Source of the DNA: Chiridota heheva
Lineage: Eukaryota > Echinodermata > Holothuroidea > Apodida > Chiridotidae
DNA length: 64,000 nucleotides
Direction of reading: 5' to 3'
NCBI GenBank assembly: GCA_020152595.1
Contig: JAIGNY010000191.1
Span: 1-64,000 of the forward strand
The notes under the pieces are model-generated. The model was not told the origin of the DNA. It saw only the letters and a list, made by a program, of their open reading frames with translations, and made no database searches. Shown in pieces: positions 23,353-35,533 of this stretch (position 1 is its first letter; each line of letters starts with the position of its first letter). A program made the position numbers and the translations under genes.

Positions 23353-24478
23353 ATATAATTATATCAAAAGTAACAGTAATATTACCTCTCCATGCTCATG
23401 ATTTGTCCTTCCATTTTTTACTTCAGCTCAAGTAGCAATAAAAAGAAGAATTTGTTTTCTATACTATCATCGTAAAAAATACAACGTTGGATCCTATAAG
23501 CATGTGGGGAGGAAGGGGGTTGTATGAACTAATGGTTTGCACGTTTTTAACGTAAGCATGAGTGTTGCTATCCAAATAACATATCCTAATCAAGTCGACT
23601 GTGGAAGAATCAGGGACACCGAGAGAATTCTGGGGCCTGGATGAAAACTGAAAATTTGGGCCCTCATATCGAAAAGAGCACAATTTAAAGGTCAACACCT
23701 ATTTCTACTCCAATTTAACACCGGTTTCCGCCATCATGAAGCGCGAATATTTTTGAACGAACCCCACTGTTTGAACGAACATCCACTTTCTTCAATTTAA
23801 GGGACCCGAATGGTTCGGGCCCCTTACGATTCCGTAAAGAAATCCCCCCTCCCCTCCTCCGTATTCTCGGCGGTACCGGTGGATGGTGTGGGGCCTTAAA
23901 GCTGAACCTTCCCTCATCCCTCCAACGAATGGAAGTAACTCCCATCTTATGTTTCCGGTGTAATGTCGGCTAAATTTGTTGTGCTGCTGCAGTAGCGCGC
24001 CAACGCGAGTCTGGGTAATGATAAGTGGTGTGTATAAGGCTACACTGAAGGCGATATATTTAAAAAAAAAACTTGTTATTTGTTTGGTCATATTGACATG
24101 GAACTCTTGCGCTGATGTGTGATGTATCCCCGGGAACGTGATAATGGCGTGGGGCGCAGAGTTGTGTGTCATGTTGAATAATAGTCATTAGATTAGAGGT
24201 GCGTATCTGGTACCATGTTAAAAGTAAAGGTATGCCTACTAAAAGATCGTGAGATTGAATCGAGATAATTTACAGATTTAACTTAAGAGCTTTGAAAGTT
24301 TGAAGGCTCTTTTTCAGTTAAAGATCGAGGCTTGCATTTTATGTTCGGGAAAATATTATAGTTATAATCTCGTAAGAAAATAATGTTTCCAAAGTAATTA
24401 CATATTCTTGATAACATGAAAAAAAGAAAAAAAAAGTATAAGGGCTGAAACCTAAAGTTAGTAATTTTCATATTCCTC
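23353..24478. other. Non-coding stretch
   Basis: No gene is supported. A C/T-rich stretch near 23845-23935 keeps several minus-strand frames open but shows no domain. Confidence 0.35.
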
Positions 24479-25481
24479 AGAATAGCAGCGTTTGTCATTG
24501 TATTGTGTTTGTCACGGTGCTGTTATGCTTAACCTGGGACCTGTCAAAATAGCAGCGTTTGTCATTGTATTGTGTTTGTCACATTGCTGTTATGCTTAAC
24601 CTGGGACCTGTCAGAATAGCAGCGTTTGTCATTGTATTGTGTTTGTCACAGTCCTGTTATGCTTAACCTGGGACCTGTCAGAATAGCAGCGTTTGTCATT
24701 GTATTGTGTTTGTCACAGTCCTGTTATGCTTAACCTGGGACCTGTCAGAATAGCAGCGTTTGTCATTGTATTGTGTTTGTGACAGTGCTGTTATGCTTAA
24801 GCTGGGACCTGTCAGAATAGCAGCGTTTATCATTGTATTGTGTTTGTCACAGTGCTGTTATGCTAAACCTGGGACCTGTCAGAATAGCAGCGTTTGTCAT
24901 TGTATTGTGTTTGTCACAGTGCTGTTATGCTTAACCTGGGACCTGTCAGAATAGCAGCGTTTGTCATTGTATTGTGTTTGTCACAGTGCTGTTATGCTTA
25001 ACCTGGGACCTGTCAGAATAGCAGCGTTTGTCATTGTATTGTGTTTGTCACAGTCCTGTTATGCTTAACCTGGGACCTGTCAGAATAGCAGCGTTTGTCA
25101 TTGTATTGTGTTTGTGACAGTGCTGTTATGCTTAACCTGGGACCTGTCGGAATAGCAGCGTTTATCATTGTATTGTGTTTGTCACAGTGCTGTTATGCTT
25201 AACCTGGGACCTGTCAGAATAGCAGCGTTTGTCATTGTATTGTGTTTGTCACAGTACTGTTATGCTTTACCTGGGACCTGTCAGAATAGCAGCGTTTGTC
25301 ATTGTATTGTGTTTGTCACAGTGCTGTTATGCTTAACCTGGGACCTGTCAGAATAGCAGCGTTTGTTATTGTATTATGTTTGTCACAGTGCTGTTATGCT
25401 TAAGCTGGGACCTGTCAGAATAGCAGCGTTTGTTATTGTATTATGTTTGTCACAGTGCTGTTATGCTTAACCTGGGACCTG
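24479..25481 (+). repeat. 67-bp minisatellite, about 15 units
   Basis: The unit starts AGAATAGCAGCGTTTGTCAT and ends TTAACCTGGGACCTGTC. The AATAGCAGCG words are spaced by 67 bases (24481, 24548, 24615). Because 67 is not a multiple of three, frames across it shift from unit to unit and the short open frames there are not genes. Confidence 0.92.
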
Positions 25482-25590
25482 GGACATGTATTGGTTTGAT
25501 GGGGGTGATAGAGAGGAACTTTTTAAATGAAAGACTGAATGAAATATAATCTTACGTCAGTCTATAACGTGCTTTTTCATTGCTTTTCAG
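25482..25590. other. Spacer before candidate last exon
   Basis: This ends in a good pyrimidine tract and acceptor (tttttcattgcttttcag). Confidence 0.4.
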
Positions 25591-25957
25591 CGGCGGACAC
25601 GGTGGGGATTCAGCAACAATTAAGATGATGAATATTCATCCTGCACAGATAAAGATGATGAATATTCATCCTGCACAGATAAAGATGATGAATATTCATC
25701 CTGCACTGATAAAGATGATGAATATTCATCCTGCACTGATAAAGATGATGAATATTCATCCTGCACCGATGAGGATGAAGATCGTGTTTAGCGTGAAGCA
25801 ATACAAGAACAAAAAGGTACAGTGGTCATGTATGGTGAAGGAACCCGGCGAACAAGAACCTCTGAAGGCGGTCGTGGATGAGCTGTTACACCTTTTTTGT
25901 AACTGTTGTTTTTGGCAAGCCTTGGCGATTGCCATGCAATGGCATCACACTTTATGA
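25591..25957 (+). CDS. Possible last exon with 10-residue repeats
   Basis: It follows the acceptor tgcttttcag (AG at 25589-25590) and stays open to a TGA at 25955-25957. It reads GGHGGDSATI, then five tandem copies of a 10-residue unit KMMNIHPAQI. A non-repetitive basic and hydrophobic tail follows (MKIVFSVKQYKNKKVQWSC, KEPGEQEPLKAVVDELLHLF) to QWHHTL. The 30-base DNA repeat (25621-25770) keeps frame by length. The tail looks protein-like. Required entry phase is 2, which the 56-base candidate does not supply, so an unseen exon would be needed or the chain is wrong. The function is not recognised. Confidence 0.35.
25621..25770 (+). repeat. 30-bp tandem repeat, five units, inside an open frame
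   Basis: The unit is GATAAAGATGATGAATATTC followed by ATCCTGCACA. The first three joints differ only at CACAGA or CACTGA. It encodes KMMNIHPA(Q/L)I on the plus strand. Confidence 0.92.
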
Positions 25958-26107
25958 TCATGGTAAATTAAGACTCCTAAACCCAGTTTATTATCATCGT
26001 AAATTAAGACTCCTAAACCCAGTTTATGATCATCGTAAATCAAGACTCCTAAACCCAGTTTATGATCATCGTAAATCAAGACTCCTAAATCCAGTTTATG
26101 ATTATTG
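25958..26107 (+). repeat. 36-bp tandem repeat, four units
   Basis: The unit is TGATCATCGTAAATCAAGAC followed by TCCTAAACCCAGTTTA. It begins at the stop codon of the preceding open frame. Confidence 0.9.
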
Positions 26108-27440
26108 ATACATTTGATCAGTTTAACCGATTTATTTGTATAACTTTGTTTTAGAAAATCATTTTTCCTACCAGGCGAGTTTGGTAATTTCCTAGAATTG
26201 TTGTTCTTAACCAAAACCTACCTTACCTTACAGTTCCCTTTGCATCAATGCATATAAATTAGAAGTTAGCGTAATGATCATTAGAAATGGAAGGCGGGGA
26301 AGGGAGGGAAGGGGGAAGGCGGAAATTTTAGAAGAATGGCGGGGGTATTGAGATTTACCCAGCCTGGAAATTAGAGAAATTTGGGGAAATTGGCTTATTT
26401 TATTATTACATGCTTTTGCACACAGAAAATATGAAAAAATTGTTAAGAAACGAATTTGACATCTCAACGTTTCCTCCATCTGTCCATAATTTCTTACTCG
26501 TTGACATAAACTAATTACTAAAATCAGTAAATAATCATCTTTAATGACTTGCTCAGCCTGAGGGCAGAGATATGGCCAAGGTAAAATAAGACGTGTGGGT
26601 GGGGTGGTGCTGAGATTAACATAAGTAGGTAACAGATGCAGGGATAGACTTAATAAGATAAATAAGAATCTGAAGGACCAATCTTTAAAAAGTAGTGCGG
26701 GAACTACCTCCCCATAACCCTCGTGGTTTGCACGACACTGGATCAAGGGCATCTTAAGCACGAGCCACCCCGTTATTGTTAGCACGGGTTGGCGATGTTT
26801 ATCAAGGCGGAAGTGACGTTTGTTGAATCATATTCAGAGATCAACTTTAAATATTCATGATTTAACTTGAGGAAGTGGGGATGACGTCATAGATGTAGTT
26901 TCCATCGCAGGAAATGTTCACCCCTCAAGCACAGCTGCAGTGTTATCGTACATATCTAATTTATATAAAGAGAAACATGTTCGAGCTCTGTATTAAAGTG
27001 AGGGCATCAATCGTGAATTCGAGTTTCAGAGTATGAATTGCAGAAATCGATTATATCATAAACATAACTAAATCCCGACCCGACTTCTCAAAATTTTAAC
27101 GTATTTTTCCATTGACTTTTTGGAATTTGTTCGCTTGCGCCCGATGGATGAAAATTTATGTAAAAAGCAGACCGCGCGATGCGACTTCTATTGGCTAACA
27201 TCTGCATAAATTAGCCACAGATATGAAAAATATATATGAAATTAGCAAAAACTAACGCCCTCACTTTTCGGCCGAGAGCTACTTTAACCATTCCCGTTGA
27301 TCTTTGAATGTTACGACGCTACTAGTATGCCGTTACTATTACATTTTGACACTAAATTCAAACAATGTTCTTACTTTATATAATGCATTCACGTTATCAT
27401 TCACGCCGCATATTATCTGATCCAGGAAAAGCAGCCTGAT
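26108..27440. other. Non-coding stretch
   Basis: No gene is supported. A minus-strand frame of 185 codons (26228-26785) has no recognisable domain and overlaps purine-rich sequence. Confidence 0.35.
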
Positions 27441-27610
27441 GTGATTGGGGGAGGGACCAGTGGCGTGGTGCGTCATGTTTCCCCCTGCAACCACGCCACT
27501 GAAAGGGAATATTGGGGGAGGGACAAGTGGCGTGGTGGGTCATGTTTCCCCCTGCTTTGCTGGAGGGGATGTTGCCCCCTGTCCCCCATGCCACCACGCC
27601 ATTCGAATAT
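27441..27610. repeat. Two-unit repeat with GTGGCGTGGTG hairpin words
   Basis: Two ~71-base units of GGGGGAGGGACMAGTGGCGT followed by GGTG and CATGTTTCCCCCTGC. CAGTGGCGTGGTG and CCACGCCACTG face each other and could pair. Similar GTGGCGTGGTG words occur at 32770 and, inverted, at 33873, so this is a dispersed repeat. Confidence 0.6.
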
Positions 27611-28009
27611 TCGAAGGGACTGGTGTATGAGGAGGGTATTTCAACTTGGCGAACACTCTTAACATCGACACTGGGCATATTTGACTTAACGTCACTATCG
27701 TTTGCATTTTGAAAGGAGTACCATGTATTCGCGCCTCAGTCGGGTATCGAGGATATTGTTCGCAGTAGCTGATTATTGATATAATTATTGCAAACAAATT
27801 GTAATGTAAAATGAACAAACTGAGAGCTCATGTGAACCCTGATTTTATTTTATTGGGCTATGGCCGCCAAGTGCGCAAGGTAGCAGGTAATTTGGGTAAT
27901 TTTCGGGAATATTTTGGCCAATTTTCAAATAATTTTCTACATTTTCGAAGATTCTTCATTTAAGGGCATTCTTGGTCAATTGGTTGCGATACCAACAGCA
28001 TGAGGAACC
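27611..28009. other. Non-coding stretch
   Basis: This includes a short stretch of the TTTTCGGGAATATTTTGGCC repeat (about 27898-27955). No gene is seen. Confidence 0.35.
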
Positions 28010-29145
28010 TTTGCAGTCGCTTTGGCGTGTGTGCAAACATATGTGTGTTGGTGTGTGACGGCTATGTTGTTCTCACGATATCTCATGAGCCATACACTGC
28101 AGACTTGTCATATTTAACACTCTGTACACTGCAGACTTGTCATATTTAGTACACAGGATACTTATATAGGGTACAAGAACCCTATCGTTTTTAATGATGA
28201 TATCGTGCATATTAATGAGTGACGGGGCTAATTATAAACATTCTTGAAAATTGATCATTAAGCAGTCGTTTGACAGTTTTATGTAATACTTGGTATGCTA
28301 CTGTTATTAGGTATTGTGAACATGTCTACATTGTTAGCAGGTCTTACATCATTAATATGCATGGTGGTCTGGGCTTGATGTGAAATTACTATGAAATGCT
28401 TATCACATGAACCGTACACTGCAGACATGTCATAATTAGTATACAGAATGCTTATATGTAGTACAAGAACCATGCCATTCTTTGGTGATGATATCATGCA
28501 TATTAATGAGTTGACGGGGCTAATTATAACTTTTTTGAATAAGTGATTATTAGGCAATCGTTTAAAAGTGTTATGTAATACGTGGTATGCTGCTGTTATT
28601 AGGTGTTGTGCACATGTCTATGTTGTTAGCAGGTCTCATATCAATAATATGCATGGTGGGCAGAGCTTGATGTGAAATTGCTATGTAATGCTTGTTCTCA
28701 CAATATCTCATGAACCGTACACTGCAGACATGTTATAATTAGTATACAGAATGCTTATATGTAGTACAATAACTGTCATTCTTAGGTGATAATATCATGC
28801 ATATTAATGAGTACTAAGCGAGGCTAATTATAAAAGTCTTAAATAAGTGATTATTAAGCAGTCTTTTGACGTTTTTATGTAATACTCGGTACTGTATGCT
28901 ACTGTTATTAAGAATTGTGCACATGTCTACATTGTTAGTAGGTCTTATATCATTAATATGCATTGTGGGCGGGGTTTGATGAGAGATTGCTATGAAATGC
29001 TTGTTCTCACTATATTTCATGAAGTGTACACAATTAACAGACATGTCATAATTAGTATAGAGGATAAATATATGTAGTACAAGAAATCAACCATTGTTGG
29101 TGATGATATGCATATTAATGAGTGGGCGGGGCTAAATATGTTTTG
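28010..29145 (+). repeat. ~300-bp tandem repeat, four units
   Basis: CATATTAATGAG occurs at 28208, 28499, 28800 and 29111, giving units of 291, 301 and 311 bases. Each unit also holds a GTACACTGCAGAC..GTCATAATTAGTA segment, a GTTATGTAATAC..GGTATGCTACTG segment and TATCATTAATATGCATGGTG. It is related to the repeats at 1450-1800 and 31885-32230. Confidence 0.85.
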
Positions 29146-30205
29146 TCCAAGCTGTTGTCCAATGAAGTTGTGGTTTTTGATATTTAGATATAATATACTA
29201 TAACAAGAACTGTCTGACTGACATTCAATAGCTCACTTCATGGTTATAGGTCAAGCAGTTATCTCTATGACAACAAACAGCCCTTGTTCTTTGTATTTAA
29301 AGCTGCATGTTGGTGTTTCAATGAAGAAAATTGGTTGAGTAAAAGTGAATATATTCAAATTTATAAAAGATGGTGCATAAATATTCTAGAATTGTATACA
29401 GATTTGTATTTCCTGAAGGAAGGTCATCTTTTGAGCTTAATTTCCTAATTTGTGGTATGAATCGAAATTGAATTACCCTATGATCTGAAAGTTAAGGAAT
29501 TTATGTTATAAAAAGTGAAAACCTGATTTTTTGACCATTTTGGTCATTTTAGGGCAGATGAAATTGTTATGAATATTTAGATTAATCCAGAATGCCAATA
29601 GTTGTTAAGTCTTCCTGACTGCTGGTTTTTTCATCACATGAGATTCTGTTCATAAAGCAATCTGATGGTCAGAAATTAATGATATATTTAATCCATAGAT
29701 AATATCTTTGCTAACTAGCCTAATGATGACAAATAGAAGAAGATCTAAGAACAATTTCCTTTATCTGAAGAAAAAGAAAAAAGGAATATTCAAATAATCA
29801 TATGTGACAAGAGAAAAAAAGTTAAACAAATTGAAATAAATTTATTGATATTTTTGCTTCACAAGTTCAGAAATTTTAGTTTCTTTATATAGGAAAAGCT
29901 AGCAGTAAATTTGAAACACCCATGATGTCACACAGACAAATTAACATACATGTTAATTGTTTTGAGTGTGATCTTAAACTTTAGGCTCTTTTCTTTTTAT
30001 GGCAGTGTTGTACCTTTAAAGTGCTGTATTTTGAAATTGACATATAATTTTGCCATTTTTTTTCTCACAAATTTATTCCGGATTTGTTTTTCATTCATGT
30101 ATTGGAAAAAGGGAATAAATGAGAATTGTCTATTAAATACTTTAACAGAGAAACAGACTGTTTCCATTCTTAGTATCAGTAAGAGACTAACCCTTACAGA
30201 AAAAT
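29146..30205. other. AT-rich stretch, nothing recognised
   Basis: Strongly AT-rich, with no gene and no array. Confidence 0.4.
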
Positions 30206-30600
30206 AAGCTCGCAACGAGCTCGTCAACAATAAGACGAGCTCGTCGCGAGCTCGTCAACAACAAACGAGATCGTCGCGAGCTCATCAGATTGTTGACGAG
30301 ATCGCAACGAGCTCGTCAAAACATAGACGAGCTCGTCAACAACTGGCCAAGCTTGTGATGAGCTCGTCAATAATCTGGCGAGCTCGTCAAAAAATTGACG
30401 AACTCGCCATGTGCACGAGCTCGTCAACAACTGGCCAAGCTTGTGACAAGCTCGTCAATAATCTGACGAGCTCGTCAATAATCTGACGAGCTCGTCAATA
30501 ATCTGACGAGTTAGTCAAAAAATAGACGAGCTCGCCAAGAGCTTGTCAACAATCTGACAAGCTCTTCGCAACCTCTATCAACAATAAGACAAACTTTTTA
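30206..30600. repeat. Cluster of GACGAGCTCGTC palindromes
   Basis: About fifteen imperfect copies of the palindrome GACGAGCTCGTC. They are separated by short A/T spacers such as AACAA, AATAATCT, AACATA and AACAACTGGCCAAGCTTGTG, with a period of roughly 20-24 bases. It stands out as a GC- and CpG-rich island in AT-rich flanks. Both strands read nearly alike. Confidence 0.85.
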
Positions 30601-31884
30601 TGTAAGAACACAAATTGAACCCAAAGTCTCACATAAGAAATTAAAGTGTAACTCCCATGTAAGAAATATTTAGAAATAAACACATTATGGGAAATCTGTG
30701 GATAATCTTTCATCTTTAATATTCCCTTTCTTATTATTTCTGTATTGATTTAGATGAGAAACCAAAGAGATATGACCATAAAATACTTATAAATGAAATC
30801 AAATATCTGAAAGTTCATTAGTAAAACATATATCATTCAACTTCCAGTTTAATAATAACTTGATCAGATTGTGTACTCAAAAGAAGCATGATTGTCACAA
30901 ATGCAAAACTTGAGTGAGGGGTGCATTATTTTACTCAATGTTGTAATTGTGCTACATAAAACATTTTTGTACTTGTGCAATATTCCTCTCCTCAAGCTCA
31001 TTAAAGTATCTATTTTGACCAACACCTTAGTGGTGCTACAGTATCCCTTGATCAAATGACACACTCTTCCATACTCATCCTCTCTCCCACATGAACAAAT
31101 TAAATACTGGATGTTATCCTTTCCCAAAAACCAAACAAGTTCCATGATACTATCTCCTACAACTCCTCATGTCATCCATGTCACCCTTACAACCTCTTGC
31201 CTCTTCCTCATGCTGATTCCTCTCTCCTGCATGACCAAAATCCCTCGGAACTCTTAAAATCCCTTGGAACTCTTAAGTTCCAATATGCCATGCATTTAGC
31301 CCCATGATGTTGTATCTCTCATCCCCAATGTTGCTTTTAGCTGAACTCAGCATGGCCAAAACCTTAAGTTCATGAGATACTGTGTTTATAAGCTCTTTTC
31401 AACAAAACCATATCAAGCCCCACCCACTATGCATATTAATAAAATTCAACGTGTTTACATCATGAACATGTACATAAAATTAAAACACACTTACTATTAA
31501 CCAATGAATATCGTTAAACAGATAAAAGTAACTGAAGTGAAAGTAATTGATATCATGGAGTATTAAGGCACTAACAAACACAACCATTATGTTAACCAAG
31601 AAATGGCCCCTTGACCCATACAGAAACCACAGTTCCATGAAGGATCAGAAAAGATTATTCATAGAAAATTGTAAAGATGACAAATGGGTTCTCAGATGAT
31701 GGGAGTATGTAAACTGACGAGGAATGGCAGGATGTTTATAACATAAACTTCCAAATTAAATCATTTATAGTATGTTTGCCCAGAAGGGGTAATTTTGGAG
31801 TTAAAGAGGACAGACTTCAGAGCTCTCAAATATCTAAGTTTATCAGTGAAGCCAATGACCATATCCATTTATATGCATAGTGGG
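30601..31884. other. AT-rich stretch, nothing recognised
   Basis: No gene is supported. It contains an inverted CCC(CAC)CCACTATGCATATTAAT word near 31422, related to the CATATTAATGAG repeat. Confidence 0.4.
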
Positions 31885-32230
31885 CGGGCTTAACATGATT
31901 TTGTTGAAAAGAGCTTGCAAGCATGGTATCTCAAGAAAGGTAAATTGGATTCATGCTCTATTTGTATACAGATAGCCCATGGTCTGCATATGTGCCCTAC
32001 TGTTTTTGGTGGTGATGTCATACATATTAATGAGTAGGCGGGGCTTAACAAAAACATGAAATGCTCTATGGACTATGTGGTACACAGATAGTCCATAATC
32101 TGTAGAAGTGCCCCATTGTTTAAAGTGATACCATGCATGTCAATTAGTAGGCGGGGCTTAATGTGAAAATCTTGAAATGCTGATATTTTAGCAATCACAT
32201 GTCTGTTTTGTTTCATATTATAATTTAGCT
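31885..32230 (+). repeat. CATATTAATGAGTAGGCGGGGCTTA repeat, two units
   Basis: The two units share GATAGCCCATGGTCTG / GATAGTCCATAATCTG and GTAGGCGGGGCTTAA (32034 and 32149). They match the copy at 1450-1800. Confidence 0.65.
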
Positions 32231-34561
32231 AGTTTGTACGTCTTCATTCTATATTTTTTTTAATCGGAACCACAAATTTGTTTGGTTCTGGTTCTTTATC
32301 TTTTTGATATTTCTTCTTCTGTATGTCAGTTCCTCTTCATTAAAAAAATAAAAACAGAGACAGCATCTTTCAACAATTTTATATATTTAGGGTAAAATTC
32401 ATCTTATCGGGAGTTGTCGTGGGAAGAAGTGTATTGGAGCGCGCATTTTCCCTCTAATAATCAAAAAGGACAACACTTTAAACAGACACCAATACTTAAA
32501 AGAAACTAGTAGATCAGTAGACGTCTAGGAGTAAAACGTATGCCAATTTGCCTAATTATAAAACTCAATATTGATAACCGCCTTCCCAAGAATACGCCTG
32601 GGATTTTTGCGGCCTCGGGAACGATAATCGGAAGGGAACGATTACCTGGTGGTATATACTTACCAGCAATAATATATAATCATACACAAGGAAACTACTT
32701 TAAAAGGCGTCTGCGGTTTTGTCCATTAACTCTCTTGCACGGCTTTATGTTGGAATAGTCCTGGCCGCTAGTGGCGTGGTGGCCAGGGCGGCAACAGCGA
32801 AGCTTTCTGAGAAGGCGCCAAGTACTCAAGGGGGTGCCAAAAAAGTCATGAGAACATTTTTTTAGGCCCTTGGAAAATTTACATGTTGATTAATAACTTT
32901 TTCCCGTACAGTATAAGCATTTAATATTTCATTTTTGTAGTCCAAAAGCTCATGAATTTTCCACAGAAAAGACCAAACTTTCACCATTGGCACTTGAGCG
33001 GGATTTCGCGATAAGTCAGTAACAGATACATGGCAATAGCTCGTCGGCAATATTTAATATCTACCCCTGGACAAAGAATTTGATTGAATAAAGCTGGTAG
33101 AAGCTTTTTCATATGGCGCCGAATGTTCAGAGAGGCGCAAGAATTGTCATACAAATATGTTATAATATACTTTTTTATTTTCAACGGTATAAATGCTTTT
33201 TTCTCAAAGCGTTATTCTTACATCAACTATTCCCAGACCCAAACACTTATGTAGTCAATGGGATCATACATTTGAATATTCGTTCCAAAAGAGTATTCCT
33301 TTTAACTAACTTTAATGTGGAGTTGACAAGAATTTAAGCAATGTTCTGCTACCAAAATCACACCTAAAAACGCTACTAGCTTCCCGAGGCTTCGCCCCTG
33401 GGCGCCTACCAGGACGTCGACTCTGGATTTTACACAATATTTAGCAATTTTCTGCTATCAAAATTGTGAGAAATGGCGGGATTCCGAAGTTTTGCCCCCT
33501 CACCCTCATTAAACAACCCTACCTGCAGTTTCGTCCCAATAGACACAATTTTAAGCCCCCTTCCCTTCACCCCCTTATAATGAACGTCTTACGAATTTAT
33601 TTTTCAACTTTTTTCAATTTTTGGGAAAATTTCTGTAATTTTTTGGAAGTTTTATTAAAGCAGCGATTCTGGAGGAGGCCTGGCCCCCTAAACCTGTTCT
33701 AGGAATTTGACGTTCCCTTGATTAAAACACTGATTTTAATTTATTTCCTAAACGATGCCATCTAAACGGATAATGCGAATTTAGATTTATGTTCCCAACG
33801 GTTTACTCTTATAGGCAATTTTTTCGAGGGGAGGGGAGGGCGCAAATTCCTTGCTTCCCAATGAAACATGACCCACCACGCCACTGCTGCCAAAGAAATC
33901 CCAGCTACAAAACTCTATATTTTAAAGTTTTCGATCAATTTTGGCTGGAACAGAAAGTAAAAAATGGATTTAAATTGACAAATGTGGCTTATCTACAATT
34001 GCGTGTACTCTAGTATTGGTCATAAGGAGCGTACTATGGGTTCATCTCGGGTTACCTAACTAAATTAATTTGGCCTATGTGGGCCTACAGTTCAAAAAAA
34101 ATCTCCAAAGTTGCCGTTTTCTTAAAAATTGCACAAATCTACTTTACCTGTAAATCAGTAAAACATTGATATTACCTAACAAGGACATCAACACGGAAAA
34201 ATTATAATTCTAAATGAAAAGCCAAGCTTCTCTACCAGTCTGTACAGTAGGCGGTTTGTCGCCATTCTATCATTTTACATAGTAGCTTACTCATGCACAT
34301 TTCCTTTTCATAGTACACCAATGATTTATAACTGCTGCCCTCCTTCGGGCTTTCGCTCTAAGTTCTGGAAAACAGACTAAGTAGAAGGTTATTATGGGTC
34401 TTATTATGCTGGTCTGGCAAAATGATCAGTTCTTATGATGTGGGATACTCAATACCCCCATCCCCCTCCCCACTCTCCCTTCTTCCCCCTCTCATATTCC
34501 ATATCTGAATATGAACAACTTGGCCGCCAGTCTATTCTTCACAATGTCAAGTGTAACATAA
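32231..34561. other. Non-coding stretch with repeat fragments
   Basis: This includes a GTGGCGTGGTGG word (32770), a GGCTTCGCCCCTGG word (33386) like those at 11325, T-rich TTTTTGGGAAAATTTC words (33615-33650), and a C/T-rich run (34456-34495). No gene is supported. Confidence 0.4.
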
Positions 34562-35256
34562 TGTAGTTGACGTACTAAATGAAATTTAATCTGGCAGGTT
34601 TGGATTAATTTCCTTCCTCATCAGATATATCTTTAGAATTGTGTTTGATAACAAATTCGCATTTTATTCACAGGTATTGCTTAGGAAACATATTGTTTAT
34701 GCCGTAAATTTATTTTCTTTGGTTTTCCCTTTTTATTTTGGATTGAATTAAACTATTTTGTGAAAACTATTTTTAATTTAATTATCTTGTAGCAACCAAT
34801 TCAAATGCAATCATGCTGATATTAGAATGTTTATTTGATTTATTTGTATCAACCACATTCAATTATAATCATGTAAACAATAATATGTATCTCCAGTAGA
34901 TGAATTTCATTTTGATAATTCTAAATATTATTTAAAAACCTTTCTCTCATGTATCACCCCCATTGAATCCTAATCAAACTAATATAAGAAATTTTTACAT
35001 CCTATCTAGATGAATTTCATATTAGTAATTCCCATAGTTTGAAATATTTGGTGAAAAACGCATTGTTTTTAATCTATTATAAATATCATATACTGTTTTA
35101 ATTCAAATTCTTGTTAAAAAACAACTTCACACTTTGCCTAAAGATGTTTAATTACAAACAATAATTTATCTGCTGAATGAATTTGTTGCATCCATGTGTG
35201 TTTATGAGTCCATATGTAAGTCACTGTATTACATGTCATGGTGTTCTCTCCTGTAG

Positions 35257-35533
35257 ATACCTTTGAGGCTGAGGTTGGCGTGTGATGATCGCACACCAGG
35301 ATACGTGAGGGACGTCCTGGGGAAAGCAGCCCCGATGGTGACGAGGTTGGACATAGACCTCAATGGTGTAAGTGCATTCAACATGTTACCGTCAGCCACC
35401 GGATCCTTCCCCATCTGATATCCCTCTGGATGTGGTACTGTGATTTCCCAGACGGACCAGCAGACAGCAGTGCAGTGTTTGAGGATCTTCTGCACTGCTG
35501 TTTGAAATACGCACCGAGATTAGAGAACATCAG
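35257..35533 (+). pseudogene. Frameshifted duplicate of the leucine-rich exon
   Basis: Acceptor (ctctcctgtag, AG at 35255-35256) and donor (gtaagta at 35534) are kept as in copy A. It is 277 bases against 278. One C is missing in the run near 35407-35412 (TCCTTCCCCATC against CCCTTCCCCCAT), so the frame beginning IPLRLRLACDDRTPGYVRD hits TGA at once. After the gap the same frame as copy A resumes, down to HCCLKYAPRLENIR. Otherwise the two exons differ mainly by substitutions that keep coding sense, for example VDIYNNG against LDIDLNG. This exon would truncate any product unless skipped. Confidence 0.75.

Noticed and set aside
24479..25481. Regularly spaced repeats as a CRISPR array
   Set aside because: The whole 67-base unit is conserved, with no unique spacers, and the setting is eukaryotic.
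26228..26785. A 185-codon minus-strand frame
   Set aside because: No domain, purine-rich opposite strand, no splice or homology support.
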